Shown here piece after piece: positions 1 through 8,083 of a DNA stretch of 64,000 bases (position 1 is the first letter of the stretch; every line of letters begins with the position of its first letter). A program made the translations under genes and the position numbers. The notes under the pieces are model-generated. The model worked only from the letters and a program-made list of their open reading frames with translations. It was not told the origin of the DNA and did not search any database. The stretch lies in the NCBI GenBank assembly GCA_036563245.1, contig DATCMU010000035.1, forward strand, positions 40,870-104,869, given 5' to 3'. Source of the DNA: DATCMU01 sp036563245 (lineage in GTDB: Bacteria > Pseudomonadota > Alphaproteobacteria > Rhizobiales > Devosiaceae).

Positions 1-588
1 TGCACCAACCGCTTCTTCGTGCAGCGCGGCGCCTATGACGCCTTCGTCGAAAAACTCGCCGCCGCCACCGAGGCGCTCAAGGTGGGGCCCGGACTTGCCG
101 AGGGTACGCAGCAGGGGCCGCTGATCGACATGGGTGCCGTGGAAAAGGTGGAGGAGTTGATCGAGGACGCGGTGGGCAAAGGCGGCCGGATCGTGACCGG
201 CGGCAAGCGCCATGCGCTGGGCGGCACCTTCTTCGAGCCGACCGTGATCTCGGGCGCGGTGACCGAAATGCGCGTCACGCGCGAAGAAATCTTCGGCCCT
301 GTGTCGCCGGTCTATGCATTCGACACCGAGCAGGACGCGGTGAAGATGGCCAACGCGACCGAATTCGGCCTTGCCTGCTATTTCTATACCTCGGACCTTG
401 GACGCACCTATCGCATGATGGAAGCGCTCAAATACGGCCTGATCGGGGTGAATGAGGGCCTGATCACCACCGTTGAGGCGCCATTCGGCGGGCTCAAGGA
501 ATCGGGACTCGGCAAGGAAGGCGGCCATCAGGGCATCGAGGACTATCTTGATAGCAAGTATGTGTGCATCGGCGGGCTGGGGATGTAA
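1..588 (+). CDS. NAD(P)-dependent semialdehyde dehydrogenase, C-terminal part (GabD/KGSADH type)
   Basis: Only the last 195 residues lie in the window. The first residues read CTNRFFVQ, which matches the segment just after the catalytic cysteine of the succinate-semialdehyde dehydrogenase family (GQTCVCxNR), so the catalytic Cys lies a few bases outside. The family blocks EEIFGPV, the proline/glycine-rich PFGGLKESGLGKEGG and the terminal IEDYLDSKYVC are clear. The family oxidises succinate, glutarate or 2-oxoglutarate semialdehyde in the cytoplasm. The stop is 5 bases before a mutarotase gene, a pairing common in oxidative pentose clusters, so 2-oxoglutarate-semialdehyde dehydrogenase is a real alternative to GabD. 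The family is certain; the substrate is not. Confidence 0.9.
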   Translation, partial: CTNRFFVQRGAYDAFVEKLAAATEALKVGPGLAEGTQQGPLIDMGAVEKVEELIEDAVGKGGRIVTGGKRHALGGTFFEPTVISGAVTEMRVTREEIFGPVSPVYAFDTEQDAVKMANATEFGLACYFYTSDLGRTYRMMEALKYGLIGVNEGLITTVEAPFGGLKESGLGKEGGHQGIEDYLDSKYVCIGGLGM

Positions 589-593
589 CGCGA

Positions 594-1619
594 ATGGCCG
601 AGACGCTTGAGGTCTTCGGGCAGGCGCCCGAGGGGGGCGATGTGCATCTGGTGGAGATCTCGGGCGGGGGGCTGACCGCGCGGGTGATGACCTGGGGCGC
701 CGTGATCCAGGATCTCCGTCTTGCCGGACACAGGCCGCCGCTGGTCCTGGGCTTCGATCGTTTCACGGACTATCCCGCCCACTCGCGCTATTTCGGCGCA
801 ATTGCCGGTCGCTATGCCAACCGTATCGCCAATGGCCGGTTCACGCTCGATGGAGAGACCTTCGAGGTCGAGCGCAACCAGGCGGGCAGGCACCATCTGC
901 ACGGCGGGACGGCGGGAACCGGCAAACGGCTTTGGCGCATCGAAGACCACGGGGCAGACTTCGTGCGGCTGGCAGTGGATCTGCCGGATGGGGAAATGGG
1001 CTATCCCGGCAACCTGGCGGTCGGGTGCACCTACACGCTTACCAGGCCGGGTGTTCTTGCCGTGGAACTCACCGCAAAGACCGACCGGGCGACCCTGTGC
1101 AACCTGGCCCAGCACAGCTATTTCAACCTTGAGGATGGCGGCGCGACCGACGTTCTCGATCACCAGGTCGATATCGACGCGCAGTCCTATATCCCGGTCG
1201 ATGGCGACAGCATCCCCACCGGGGAGATCGCGTCGGTGGCAGGCAGCCCTTTCGATTTCCGCGAGCCGCGGCCCATACGCTTCGAGGTCGGCGGGGAAGC
1301 GATCGGCTACGACCACAATTTCTGCCTTGCGCCCGCGCGGCGAAACATCCAGCGGGTCGCTGGCGTGAGAGCGCCACATTCGGGGGTGGAAATGCAGGTC
1401 TGGACAACTGAACCCGGCATCCAGTTCTATACCGGCCAGAAGCTCGATACCCCGGTGCCCGGCCTCACCGGCAGGCCTTACGGACCCTTCGCCGGGCTCT
1501 GCTTCGAGCCTCAGGTCTGGCCGGATTCGCCCAATCACGCCAACTTCCCCAGCGCGATCCTGCGCCCGGGCCAGACCTATCGCCAGGAAACGCAATACCG
1601 CTTTTCGATGCGGGCCTGA
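594..1619 (+). CDS. galM: Aldose 1-epimerase (mutarotase)
   Basis: A 341-residue GalM-type beta-sandwich enzyme that interconverts alpha and beta anomers of aldoses. Family motifs are GRYANRIANG, HHLHGG, the catalytic-His block AQHSYFNLED, and the catalytic-Glu block GLCFEPQVWPDSPNH, with FYTGQ before it. The ATG at 594 follows the preceding dehydrogenase stop by 5 bases, so the two are co-transcribed and probably translationally coupled. An upstream ATG at 564 in the same frame would overlap the previous gene and adds only non-conserved residues. A second, more divergent mutarotase lies at 42351. The sugar specificity cannot be read from sequence. Confidence 0.93.
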   Translation: MAETLEVFGQAPEGGDVHLVEISGGGLTARVMTWGAVIQDLRLAGHRPPLVLGFDRFTDYPAHSRYFGAIAGRYANRIANGRFTLDGETFEVERNQAGRHHLHGGTAGTGKRLWRIEDHGADFVRLAVDLPDGEMGYPGNLAVGCTYTLTRPGVLAVELTAKTDRATLCNLAQHSYFNLEDGGATDVLDHQVDIDAQSYIPVDGDSIPTGEIASVAGSPFDFREPRPIRFEVGGEAIGYDHNFCLAPARRNIQRVAGVRAPHSGVEMQVWTTEPGIQFYTGQKLDTPVPGLTGRPYGPFAGLCFEPQVWPDSPNHANFPSAILRPGQTYRQETQYRFSMRA

Positions 1620-1709
1620 TCCTGTCTCTGCCGCCGAAACGACAGCATCCGGGTTGCGATGCGTCGCCGTTGAGGTACACAAGAGGCGAGGCGATAGAGG
1701 TGGGCTGGC

Positions 1710-2288
1710 ATGTCGAAACGAATGCCGCAGATCGGGCAGGCAATTCAGCGTGAGCGCAAGGCGCGCGGCCTGACACTCGCGCAACTCTCCACGATGTCCG
1801 GCGTCTCCAAGTCGATGCTGAGCCAGATCGAGCGCGGGGAGACCAATCCCACCTTTGCGGTATTGTGGTCGCTGACCCAGACCCTCGGAATCGATCTCAC
1901 CGATCTGGTGGTCGCCGAAGCGAAGGGCGGCGCGGCGGTGGAGATCGAGGTCGTTTCCCGTGCCCATACCCCGGAAATCCGCAGCGCGGATGGCCTGTGC
2001 ACGCTGCGAATTCTGAGCCCGCCGCGCATGGCGGGGGAAACCGAGTGGTATGAGGTGGAGATTGCGCCCGGCGGCGTGCTGGAAAGTGCACCCCACGCGC
2101 CAGGCACGTTCGAGCATTTCACTGCCCTGTCACAAGGCGTCGAAATCACCAGCGCCGGTACGACCCGCCGCCTGGATGAAGGCGAGACCGCCCGCTACCC
2201 GGTCGATGTCGAGCACGCTATCGCCAACATTTCGGCCAAGACTGCCCGCGGACTGCTCGTTGTCGTTTCCAGACGATATCCGGAATAA
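1710..2288 (+). CDS. XRE-family regulator with C-terminal cupin domain
   Basis: 192 residues. Residues about 8-62 form a helix-turn-helix (the block starting GLTLAQLSTMSGVSKSMLSQ and ending in IERGETNPT). Residues about 110-185 form a cupin_2 beta-barrel that usually binds a small effector. An AGAGG sequence sits 9 bases before the ATG. This architecture is common for one-component regulators of amino-acid or polyamine catabolism placed just upstream of their target. The next gene is kbl, 69 bases away, and repeated palindromic DNA lies between them, so it probably controls threonine/glycine breakdown. The effector is not known. Confidence 0.88.
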   Translation: MSKRMPQIGQAIQRERKARGLTLAQLSTMSGVSKSMLSQIERGETNPTFAVLWSLTQTLGIDLTDLVVAEAKGGAAVEIEVVSRAHTPEIRSADGLCTLRILSPPRMAGETEWYEVEIAPGGVLESAPHAPGTFEHFTALSQGVEITSAGTTRRLDEGETARYPVDVEHAIANISAKTARGLLVVVSRRYPE

Positions 2289-2322
2289 CGGACAAAGCGT
2301 CTTGTATAACGGATTTGTCCGT
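2285..2322 (+). promoter_or_regulatory. Putative operator of kbl-tdh
   Basis: The 8-mer ATAACGGA occurs at 2285-2292 and again at 2306-2313, exactly 21 bases (two helical turns) apart. A perfect 9-base inverted repeat ACGGACAAA / TTTGTCCGT spans 2288-2296 and 2314-2322. The element begins inside the stop codon of the XRE-cupin gene and ends 35 bases before kbl. That placement fits a binding site for the adjacent regulator. The repeats are seen directly; the regulator assignment is inference. Confidence 0.6.
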
Positions 2323-2357
2323 GATAGAGGATTTTTTCATCTGTCAGGGGGTGAGGC

Positions 2358-3560
2358 ATGACCGAGGCTTTTCATCAGCACATCGAGCGGGCGCTGGCCG
2401 GAATCGAGGCGAGCGGGCTGACCAAGACCGAACGTTTCATTGCCGGACCGCAGGGCAGCCATGTCTCTGTTTCTGCCAGCGGCGAAACCCGCACGATGCT
2501 CAACCTTTGCGCCAACAACTATCTCGGGCTCGCCGATCATCCCCAGATTGAGGACGCGGCGCGGCGTGCCATCGACGAATTCGGTTTCGGCATGGCTTCG
2601 GTACGCTTCATCTGCGGCACCCAGACCCTGCATCGTGAACTTGAGCGCGCGACGGCCGCGTTTCTGGGCAAGGATGACGCGATCCTGTTCGCTGCCTGCT
2701 TCGATGCGAACGGGGGAATTTTCGAGGCGCTGCTGGGTCCTGAAGACGCAATCATCTCCGATGCGCTCAACCATGCGTCGATCATCGACGGCATCAGGTT
2801 GTGCAAGGCCAGACGCTATCGTTACGCCAATTCCGACATGCAGGCCCTCGAGGACCAGCTTCGCCAGGCCGATGTCGACGGCGCCAGGTTCAAGCTGATC
2901 GTTACGGACGGCGTCTTTTCCATGGATGGCATCGTTGCCGATCTGGACGCGATCACCCGCCTCGCGGAGCGATTCGGCGCCCTCGTCATGATCGACGATT
3001 GCCATGCGACAGGCCATCTGGGCCGCACTGGCCGCGGCACGCCCGAACTGACCGGCGTGGGCGCGCGCGTCGATATCGTCACTGGCACATTCGGCAAGAC
3101 CCTTGGCGGCGGCATGGGCGGTTTCATCGCTGCCAGCCAACCCGTGATAGACCTTCTGCGCCAGCGTGCGCGCCCCTATCTGTTTTCAAATAGCCTGGCG
3201 CCGGCCATCGCTGCGGGCGCCCTCAAGGCGCTCGAACTGGCGGACAAGGCCGACGATCTCCGCCGGCGGCTGACCGAGAACACCACGCGCTTTCGCCAAG
3301 GGTTGGAGAATGCAGGCTTCGACATCCTCCCCGGACAGACCCCGATCATTCCCGTCATGCTCTATGAAGCCGGATTGGCCCAGCGCATGGCCCGCGAGCT
3401 CGATGCGCGCGGCGTCTATGTCGCCGGCTTTTTCTTCCCGGTCGTTCCCGAGGGAAAGGCCCGCATACGCACCCAGATGTCGGCGGCGCTAAGCGCGCAG
3501 GACGTTGATTTCGCAATTTCCGCCTTTGCCGACGCCGGAAAGGCCATCGGCATAATCTGA
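2358..3560 (+). CDS. kbl: Glycine C-acetyltransferase (2-amino-3-ketobutyrate CoA ligase)
   Basis: 400 residues, the normal length for Kbl. This PLP enzyme of the alpha-oxoamine synthase family cleaves 2-amino-3-oxobutyrate with CoA to glycine and acetyl-CoA. Visible blocks are NNYLGLADHP near residue 55, GFGMASVRFICGTQ, the cofactor-contacting DDCHATGHLGRTGRGT, and the Schiff-base lysine in GTFGKTLGGGMGG. It lies 10 bases upstream of tdh, so the two form the classical threonine dehydrogenase operon. The start at 2358 follows a G-rich ribosome-binding stretch. Confidence 0.96.
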   Translation: MTEAFHQHIERALAGIEASGLTKTERFIAGPQGSHVSVSASGETRTMLNLCANNYLGLADHPQIEDAARRAIDEFGFGMASVRFICGTQTLHRELERATAAFLGKDDAILFAACFDANGGIFEALLGPEDAIISDALNHASIIDGIRLCKARRYRYANSDMQALEDQLRQADVDGARFKLIVTDGVFSMDGIVADLDAITRLAERFGALVMIDDCHATGHLGRTGRGTPELTGVGARVDIVTGTFGKTLGGGMGGFIAASQPVIDLLRQRARPYLFSNSLAPAIAAGALKALELADKADDLRRRLTENTTRFRQGLENAGFDILPGQTPIIPVMLYEAGLAQRMARELDARGVYVAGFFFPVVPEGKARIRTQMSAALSAQDVDFAISAFADAGKAIGII

Positions 3561-3570
3561 GGTTCATGAA

Positions 3571-4599
3571 ATGAAGGCGCTCTCAAAACTCAAGGCAGAG
3601 CCCGGGATCTGGCGTATCGACGCGCCAATTCCCGCGATCGGGCCGAAGGACGTGCTCGTCAAGGTTCACAAGACCGGGATCTGCGGCACCGATGTTCACA
3701 TCTACCGCTGGGACGATTGGGCCAGCCGCACGGTGCCCGTCCCCATGATTACCGGCCACGAATACTCCGGCGAGATCGTGGAACTCGGGAGCGAAGTGAC
3801 AGGTCTGCGGATTGGACAGCGCGTGTCGGGCGAGGGGCATGTGGTTGGCAATTCCAGCCGCGCCAGCCGGGCCGGAAAATACCATCTCGACCCCGAGACG
3901 AGGGGAATAGGGGTCAATCTTCCCGGCGCGTTCGCCGAGTATGTGCTCATCCCTGCATTCAACATCGTACCGCTGCCGGATGAAATCGACGACGAGATCG
4001 GCGCGATTCTCGATCCGCTGGGCAATGCCGTTCACACCGCGCTTGCTTTTGACCTGGTCGGGGAGGACGTTATCGTCACTGGCGCGGGGCCAATCGGTAT
4101 CATGGGCGCGGCGGTGGCCCGTCATGTCGGCGCGCATCGGGTGGTGATAACCGACATCAACCCCAAGAGGCTCGAACTCGCCGCGCGTGTCGCGGATGTG
4201 CGCCCGGTAAACGTCGCCGAGGAGGACCTGCGCGACGTGATGGCCGAGCTCGGCATGCGCGAGGGGTTCGATGTGGGGTTAGAAATGAGCGGCGCCCCGG
4301 TCGCGCTCGACCAGATGATCGACCACATGGTGATGGGCGGGCGGGTCGCGCTGCTTGGCGTCCCTGCGCGGCCCTTCGTGTTCGACCTGGCCAAGGTCGT
4401 GTTCCGCATGATCAACCTCAAGGGCATCTATGGGCGCGAGATGTTCGAAACCTGGTACAAGATGCTCGCCATGCTCGAAAGCGGCCTGGACGTGCGAAAC
4501 GTAATCACGCATCGCATGGGCGCGGATGACTACGCCGAGGCGTTCGAGATCGCGGACAAGGGCGAAGCGGGCAAGATCGTTCTGGACTGGACGCAATAA
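3571..4599 (+). CDS. tdh: L-threonine 3-dehydrogenase lacking the structural zinc site
   Basis: 342 residues, zinc-dependent medium-chain dehydrogenase oxidising L-threonine to 2-amino-3-oxobutyrate with NAD+. The catalytic zinc ligands are kept (C38 in TGICGTDVHIYRWD, H63 and E64 in ITGHEYSGE), as is the Rossmann block GAGPIGIMGAAVARHVGAH and the Tdh signature LDPLGNAVHTALAFDLVGED. In E. coli Tdh, C93, C96, C99 and C107 bind the structural zinc. The same positions here are G93, S96, S99 and D107, without any gap, so that site is gone while the surrounding segment (RVSGEGH...GIGVNLPGAFAEY) is conserved. The operon with kbl supports the threonine role. Confidence 0.94.
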   Translation: MKALSKLKAEPGIWRIDAPIPAIGPKDVLVKVHKTGICGTDVHIYRWDDWASRTVPVPMITGHEYSGEIVELGSEVTGLRIGQRVSGEGHVVGNSSRASRAGKYHLDPETRGIGVNLPGAFAEYVLIPAFNIVPLPDEIDDEIGAILDPLGNAVHTALAFDLVGEDVIVTGAGPIGIMGAAVARHVGAHRVVITDINPKRLELAARVADVRPVNVAEEDLRDVMAELGMREGFDVGLEMSGAPVALDQMIDHMVMGGRVALLGVPARPFVFDLAKVVFRMINLKGIYGREMFETWYKMLAMLESGLDVRNVITHRMGADDYAEAFEIADKGEAGKIVLDWTQ

Positions 4600-4621
4600 A
4601 CCGCGCCGTCCCAAGCCCCGG

Positions 4622-4641
4622 CCCGGCCGGCAGCGGCCGGG
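4622..4641. terminator. GC-rich hairpin between convergent tdh and fdxA
   Basis: CCCGGCCG at 4622-4629 and CGGCCGGG at 4634-4641 form a perfect 8-base stem with a GCAG loop directly between the two convergent genes. There is no T-tract on either side, so it may end transcription only weakly or act as a 3' RNA-stabilising hairpin for both mRNAs. Confidence 0.6.
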
Positions 4642-4980
4642 TCAGTCGCCTTCGCCCGGTTCGGGCGAGAAGTACTTCTCCAGCTTGCCCGGTATGCCGT
4701 CGAATTCCTTGGCATCGGCTGGCGGTTCGCGCTTCACGGTAATGTTGGGCCATTCGTTGGCGTATTTCGCGTTGAGTTCCAGCCAGTTCTCAAGGCCGTT
4801 CTTTGTGTCGGGAAAGATCGCCTCCGCAGGGCATTCCGGCTCGCACACCCCGCAATCGATGCATTCGTCCGGGTGAATGACGAGCATGTTCTCGCCTTCG
4901 TAGAAGCAGTCGACCGGACACACCTCCACGCAGTCCATGTACTTGCACTTGATGCAGTTGTCAGTCACCACGAATGTCAT
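4642..4980 (-). CDS. fdxA: 7Fe ferredoxin (3Fe-4S / 4Fe-4S), FdxA type
   Basis: 112 residues, small acidic electron carrier of the cytoplasm. Cys 9, 17 and 50 would hold the 3Fe-4S cluster and Cys 21, 40, 43 and 46 the 4Fe-4S cluster (blocks CIKCKYMDCVEVCPVDC and CIDCGVCEPECP). The long C-terminal tail after residue 60 is typical of the alphaproteobacterial FdxA group. It is a single-gene unit transcribed away from the DUF488 gene. An NsrR-like palindrome lies 59-81 bases upstream of its start, which suggests control with the nearby DUF2249 cluster. Confidence 0.96.
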   Translation of the reverse strand: MTFVVTDNCIKCKYMDCVEVCPVDCFYEGENMLVIHPDECIDCGVCEPECPAEAIFPDTKNGLENWLELNAKYANEWPNITVKREPPADAKEFDGIPGKLEKYFSPEPGEGD

Positions 4981-5038
4981 GGTCGCCTCTCTTGGTGTTT
5001 AGCGGGCTCCCTGTCGAGCCTGATTGCCAGACTCGTAA

Positions 5039-5061
5039 AAGCTGTATATAAAATATAGCTT
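5039..5061. promoter_or_regulatory. NsrR-like palindrome upstream of fdxA
   Basis: A near-perfect 23-base palindrome, outer arms AAGCTGTAT and ATATAGCTT. Compared with the NsrR consensus as I recall it (AAGATGYATTT-N-AAATRCATCTT), 18 of the 22 non-central positions agree. It is AT-rich in an otherwise GC-rich intergenic stretch (4981-5301), which carries this site, the site at 5194-5216 and no gene that I can see. Confidence 0.5.
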
Positions 5062-5193
5062 ATAGCCGCAATGCCGTTGTGGCGACTGCATGCCCGCCAT
5101 GCGGCCCGGACATGTCATGCGGATCGGGATCGTTTGTGCAGCGGCAGTCCAGCCGGTGCCTCAACGGCATCCGGCTTGCCTGAGTGTCTGGAT

Positions 5194-5216
5194 AAGCGGT
5201 ATATAGGATGCATCAA
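5194..5216. promoter_or_regulatory. NsrR-like palindrome upstream of the DUF488 gene
   Basis: Reads AAGCGGTATATAG then GATGCATCAA. About 15 of 22 positions agree with the NsrR-type consensus; the right half (ATGCATC) is the better one. It lies 86 bases before the DUF488 start. It is the weakest of the four related sites between 5.0 and 9.3 kb. Confidence 0.4.
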
Positions 5217-5301
5217 AAAGTCGCGCCCGCCGCAGAAACGGCTGGCCGACGCGTGATGCGCAGGCATCGCGTCGCGGCCCGTGCGGGGAAGGGGAAGAAC
5301 C

Positions 5302-5688
5302 ATGAATGCAGTGACTGTCGGATCGACCGATATTCGCCTCAAGCGGATCTATGACCGCGCCCTGCCGGATGACGGGTTGAGGGTTCTCGTCGACCGGCTA
5401 TGGCCGCGTGGCATGACGCGGGGGCAGGCCAGGATCGACCTGTGGACCACCGAACTTGCGCCCAGTACCGACCTCCGCCGCTGGTTCAACCATGAAACCC
5501 AGAAGTGGAACGCCTTTGAAGAGCGCTACCGCCAGGAACTGTCCGAACACCGGGCGGGGCTGCAGGACCTGGCGCGCCAGATCCGCAATTATGGCACGGC
5601 GACTCTGTTGTTCGGGGCCACCGATACCGAGCACAACCAAGCGGTCGTGCTCAAGAAGGTGCTCGAGGAAATTCTCGCAGAGGGCTGA
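5302..5688 (+). CDS. DUF488 family protein
   Basis: 128 residues. The DUF488 signature is clear: an IKRVYDP-like start (IRLKRIYDRAL), LVDRLWPRGMTR, LWTTELAPSTDLRRWFNHE and LLFGATDTEHNQAVVL. The family is of unknown function; members often sit near redox, nitrate/nitrite or MarR genes. The ATG at 5302 follows GGGGAAGAA. A GTG at 5281 in frame gives a longer, non-conserved start. An NsrR-like palindrome upstream links it to the neighbouring DUF2249 genes. Confidence 0.88.
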   Translation: MNAVTVGSTDIRLKRIYDRALPDDGLRVLVDRLWPRGMTRGQARIDLWTTELAPSTDLRRWFNHETQKWNAFEERYRQELSEHRAGLQDLARQIRNYGTATLLFGATDTEHNQAVVLKKVLEEILAEG

Positions 5689-5726
5689 AATGATTGTGGA
5701 ATGCGCACGCGTGAAATGGCGATTAA

Positions 5727-5749
5727 AAAAAGTATTGCAGATACATCTT
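5727..5749. promoter_or_regulatory. NsrR-like palindrome upstream of the DUF2249 operon
   Basis: On the minus strand the site reads AAGATGTATCTGC then AATACTTTTT. 18 of the 22 non-central positions match the NsrR-type consensus. It lies 122 bases before the first DUF2249 gene, in the gap after the DUF488 gene. A promoter between the site and the gene is expected but no clear -35/-10 pair stands out. Confidence 0.5.
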
Positions 5750-5871
5750 TTCGCGCTACATTCCAGCCCGTCGGACGGATCGGGCCTGACGCCGCGACAG
5801 GGGACACGCTCCTCGTCGCAATATTCGGGCAATCATTTCCGTCTCCTTTCACCGGACCCCTGGAGGTAGCC

Positions 5872-6126
5872 ATGTCCAATCAAGACGCACAGACCAACAG
5901 TGTCGATGTTCGTCAGCTTCCGCCGCCGCAAAGGCACCAGAAGATCTTTGAGCTGATCCACGAATTGGCGCCAAAGGATACGTTTGTTCTGGTCAACGAC
6001 CACGACCCCAAGCCGCTCTATTACCAGATCGAGGCGGAATGGCCCGGCCAGTTCTCCTGGAACTATCTGGAGCAGGGGCCCGTCGTCTGGCGTGTAGAGA
6101 TCGGTCGGGTCGGCGAAGCCGCCTGA
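5872..6126 (+). CDS. Single-domain DUF2249 protein
   Basis: 84 residues. It carries the DUF2249 core: VDVRQLPPPQRHQKIFELI, then FVLVNDHDPKPLYYQIEAEWPGQ and a final FSWNYLEQGPVVWRVEIGR. The family resembles the TusA/SirA fold in outline and is found with nitric-oxide and low-oxygen genes; its reaction is not known. The start is fixed by the GGAGG at 5862-5866. It is first in an apparent six-gene run (to 8641) that ends in overlapping genes. Confidence 0.9.
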   Translation: MSNQDAQTNSVDVRQLPPPQRHQKIFELIHELAPKDTFVLVNDHDPKPLYYQIEAEWPGQFSWNYLEQGPVVWRVEIGRVGEAA

Positions 6127-6186
6127 TTGTGTGGGGGGTGGGGTGCCGGCCAGCCGGCACCCCGCATCCAGGTCGGAGGACAGATC

Positions 6187-7548
6187 ATGACTGGCGTTTC
6201 CCTTTCCCGCTGGACGCTGATTTATTTCGTCACCGCTCTCTTGTCGCTGATTGTGGCGGAAGCGCTGATGGTCCTCGGATTTGGCTATCCCGCTGCCGGC
6301 ATCGGCGACCCCGAGACCCTGGTACTGGTGCATCTGCTTGCCATCGGCTGGCTCAGCCTGCTGATGCTGGGTGCGATGTTCCAGTTCGTCCCGGTGCTGG
6401 TTGCAGCCCCGCTTCGACACCCCGAGCTCCAGCTCCCGGCCTGGGCGTTGCTCGTAGCGGGGCTGCTTGCTCTTCTTGCCGGGTTTCTCCAGCTATCCGG
6501 CGCCCTTGATTTCCTCCCGCTCATGCTGCCGATAGGGGCGACCCTGCTTTTCATGGGTTTTGTCACCGCGGCGATCAGCCTGATAGCGACCCTGTTTGCG
6601 TCCATGCCTCTGGGGCTCCCGGCGCGCTTCGTTCTGCTCGGGCTTGGCGGGCTTGCGGCCGTGGCGACATTGGGTTGGCTGTTTGCCGGAACGCTTTCCG
6701 GCCTTCTCCAACACCCGTTCTTCGGTGCGCTGGTGGGCAATTCGGTGCCTTTCCACGCTGCGCTGGGTCTTGGCGCGTGGCTGAGCATATCGGCCATGGG
6801 TGTCACCCACCGGCTTGTGCCGATGTTCCTGCTCGCGCCCGACAAGGCGCGCGAAACGGGCTATTTCACCTGGTGGGCATCCCTGATCGCAGCCGTCAGT
6901 CTGGCGGTTGGAGCGTTTGTTGCGCCCGGCAAGCCTATATTCGCCAGCATAATGGCGGTTATCGCCGTGATCATGGCCCTCGGCGCGCTGGCGGCATATG
7001 GCGCCGACATCCTGCACTATTATCGCTCGCGGGCCCGCAAGATCATCGAGCCCAACAGCCGCATGGCGGCATGGGCCATCTCGACCTTTGCTGCAAGCGG
7101 CATCCTGGTCGCGGGCCTGCTTGTCGCCGGGCGGCTCGGTGCGTTCGTGGCTCCGGTGGTGTACCTGGTCGCCATGGGCTGGCTCAGCGGTCTTGGCCTG
7201 TCGCAACTGGTCAAGATCGTGCCATTCGTGACCTGGCTCGAATGTTATGGCACCGTGCTTGGCAAGATGCCGACTCCACGCGTCCAGGACCTTGTGGTCG
7301 AGATGCGGTTGCTGCGGTTGCTCGCCACCTATTTCATTTCCGTTTTCGCCGGGGCGGGGGCGCTGGCCCTCGGCTGGCCGCTGGTCTTTCGCCTCGCCGT
7401 GGCCGTGACACTTGGCGCCACGCTGCTGATCGGGCGCGAGCTCTATCGGGTTAGGCGCCTCAAGGACGTACCCGATGACAAGCGGCGACTGGCTCCTGTT
7501 CCGCTGCCGCGGCTCGTATTCGCTTCAAGTCAAAGACCGTCAACGTGA
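6187..7548 (+). CDS. Polytopic membrane protein, NnrS / haem-copper-oxidase-like
   Basis: 453 residues and roughly twelve hydrophobic helices, so an inner-membrane protein. Histidines lie inside helices in the blocks LVHLLAIGWLSLLMLGAMFQF, PFHAALGLGAW and GVTHRLVPMFLL, recalling haem-bound histidines of NnrS and CcoN-type proteins. I do not recognise it as a true oxidase subunit because the usual copper-site histidine pairs are not visible. The start at 6187 is chosen for the GGAGGA 9 bases upstream; an in-frame start at 6127 would encode a non-hydrophobic leader. Its neighbours are DUF2249 genes, so a role in nitric-oxide or low-oxygen respiration is likely but inferred. Confidence 0.72.
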   Translation: MTGVSLSRWTLIYFVTALLSLIVAEALMVLGFGYPAAGIGDPETLVLVHLLAIGWLSLLMLGAMFQFVPVLVAAPLRHPELQLPAWALLVAGLLALLAGFLQLSGALDFLPLMLPIGATLLFMGFVTAAISLIATLFASMPLGLPARFVLLGLGGLAAVATLGWLFAGTLSGLLQHPFFGALVGNSVPFHAALGLGAWLSISAMGVTHRLVPMFLLAPDKARETGYFTWWASLIAAVSLAVGAFVAPGKPIFASIMAVIAVIMALGALAAYGADILHYYRSRARKIIEPNSRMAAWAISTFAASGILVAGLLVAGRLGAFVAPVVYLVAMGWLSGLGLSQLVKIVPFVTWLECYGTVLGKMPTPRVQDLVVEMRLLRLLATYFISVFAGAGALALGWPLVFRLAVAVTLGATLLIGRELYRVRRLKDVPDDKRRLAPVPLPRLVFASSQRPST

Positions 7549-7555
7549 GGCCCAG

Positions 7556-8083
7556 ATGTCCCAGGATCTTGTCGAACTCGATGTCCGTCCCGTTTTGCGC
7601 AGCGGCGGCGAGCCGTTTGGGGTGATCATGCAGACCGTTTCCGAGCTCAAGCCGGGGCAGGGGATACGCCTGCTCGCGACCTTCGAGCCCGTGCCGCTGG
7701 TGGCGGTGCTCGCTCGCAGGGGCTTCGAACACGAGGCGCGCGAAATCGGCAACGGTGACTGGGAGGTCATCTTCCGGCCGGACGCTGCAACCCGTGTGCG
7801 TCTTTCCACCGCTACCTCACCGAATTCGGAGCCGACGAGCTGGCCCGATCCTTCCGTTGAGCTCGACGACCGGGGCCTGGAGCCGCCAGAGCCGATGGTC
7901 AACATCCTCGCCGCGCTGCAGTCGATGCAGCCGGGCGAGGTCCTGGCGGCGCGATTACTGCGTGAACCCATCTTCCTTTTCCCCGAACTCAAGGATCGCG
8001 GGCACCATTGGGCCGGCCGCTTCACCGGTGACGGATCGATCTACGAAATCCGGATACTGGTTGGGGGAGGCGCCAATGGGTGA
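7556..8083 (+). CDS. Tandem two-domain DUF2249 protein
   Basis: 175 residues containing two DUF2249-like halves. The first half begins VELDVRPVLRSGGEPF and ends WEVIFRP (about residues 4-80). The second begins VELDDRGLEPPEPM and ends IYEIRILVGG (about 105-172). The linker between them is rich in Ser, Thr and Pro. This is an internal duplication relative to the single-domain protein at 5872. The start lies 7 bases after the membrane-protein stop, and its end overlaps the next gene by 8 bases, so it is part of one tight operon. Confidence 0.85.
   Translation: MSQDLVELDVRPVLRSGGEPFGVIMQTVSELKPGQGIRLLATFEPVPLVAVLARRGFEHEAREIGNGDWEVIFRPDAATRVRLSTATSPNSEPTSWPDPSVELDDRGLEPPEPMVNILAALQSMQPGEVLAARLLREPIFLFPELKDRGHHWAGRFTGDGSIYEIRILVGGGANG

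Noticed and set aside
543..2117. Minus-strand open frame of 524 codons
   Set aside because: Antisense to galM and the XRE-cupin gene; low-complexity composition typical of a shadow frame.
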